Origin: Candidatus Kapaibacterium sp.
GTDB lineage: Bacteria; Bacteroidota; Ignavibacteria; Kapaibacteriales; Kapaibacteriaceae
Assembly: GCA_018883125.1 (NCBI GenBank)
Contig: VEQR01000023.1
Location: forward strand, 1 to 33,380
Direction: 5' to 3'
Length of the DNA stretch: 33,380 nucleotides
Numbering within the stretch: the stretch's first letter is position 1; every line of letters starts with the position of its first letter. The notes below the pieces were generated by a model. The model made no database searches. It had not been told where the DNA came from and saw only the letters and a list, made by a program, of their open reading frames with translations. Of this stretch, positions 33,135 through 33,380 are shown piece by piece. The position numbers and the translations under genes were made by a program.

Positions 33135-33380
33135 ATGGATATCATCGACATCTGTGATCACTGCCTATCCTTGGAAGGCGCAGAGCAAACATTCCCATTC
33201 GGACCCGACGTAATTGTGTTCAAAGTCGGCGGGAAGATATTCTGCCTCGTTCCGCTCGATAGTCCCACGCAGCAATTCAACGTCAAATGCAACCCCGAGC
33301 ATGCCATCGAACTACGCGAACAGTACCCGTGCGTTGTGCCGGGCTACCACATGAATAAGAAGCACTGGAATACGATCGTC
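33135..33380 (+). CDS. MmcQ/YjbR family protein, cut by the window end
   Basis: The first 82 codons of a gene that continues past the window. The protein (CLSLEGAEQTFPFGPDVIVFKVGGKIFCLV ... FNVKCNPEHAIELREQ ... VVPGYHMNKKHWNTI) has the MmcQ/YjbR pattern; whole proteins are about 115-120 residues, so some 35 residues are missing. The family has a CyaY-like fold with a double-wing motif and is called DNA-binding, though evidence for the function is thin. The ATG at 33135 is the natural start; it lies just after the terminator, so its promoter must overlap that region. Confidence 0.9.
   Translation, partial: MDIIDICDHCLSLEGAEQTFPFGPDVIVFKVGGKIFCLVPLDSPTQQFNVKCNPEHAIELREQYPCVVPGYHMNKKHWNTIV

Overview
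The window looks like a chromosomal segment from a member of the Bacteroidota/Chlorobiota/Kapabacteria side of the FCB group. Three things support this. Two large secreted proteins (20350-25389 and 25596-27683) end in type IX secretion (T9SS) sorting domains, and the larger one is built from Ig-like choice-of-anchor-D style modules. A Bacteroidota-type promoter (TTTG, 19-nt gap, TATCTTTG) lies at 31841-31871. TAnnTTTG-like boxes sit 3-5 nt in front of several start codons. GC content is moderate (about 55% by eye). I saw no tRNA, rRNA, CRISPR array, insertion sequence or prophage; this is mostly core genome.

Layout. 1-245 is a 7-bp tandem repeat that runs into the stop codon of a minus-strand aldo/keto reductase. 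Rightward from 1331 come a fused two-domain acyltransferase resembling the ornithine-lipid synthase OlsF, leuS, a secreted phytase/esterase-like protein and a secreted beta-lactamase-fold serine hydrolase. A minus-strand orphan AAA ATPase (8196-9374) faces miaE across a 232-bp gap that holds heptamer repeats in inverted orientation.

9607-19166 is one tightly packed rightward gene string: miaE, fmt, glycerophosphodiesterase, SemiSWEET, a small PD-(D/E)XK-like protein, pyrC, a secreted DUF5763-like protein, an M16 peptidase and an AddA-like helicase-nuclease. Most junctions are ATGA/TGATG overlaps or gaps of a few bases. It mixes tRNA modification, translation initiation, pyrimidine synthesis, proteolysis and DNA repair.

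19147-25389 (minus) holds the giant T9SS protein followed 6 nt later by a BaiN/HI0933-type flavoprotein. A gingipain-like (C25) secreted protein diverges from it; its catalytic His and Cys seem to be replaced. 27728-30627 (minus) holds two overlapping amino-acid permeases. The right end has a Bcp/PrxQ-type peroxiredoxin, a terminator hairpin, a small coiled-coil protein of unknown function, two tandem paralogous small secreted proteins of a family I do not recognise, a strong terminator and the start of an MmcQ/YjbR-family gene.

The signals that ordinary annotation would miss are: a dispersed octamer ARGGGGCT seen 23 times on the two strands; core promoter boxes placed so that several mRNAs would be leaderless; the two 7-bp repeat tracts; the catalytically altered C25 protein; and the tandem pair of unknown secreted proteins. 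I did not find a convincing new multi-gene defence or biosynthetic system.
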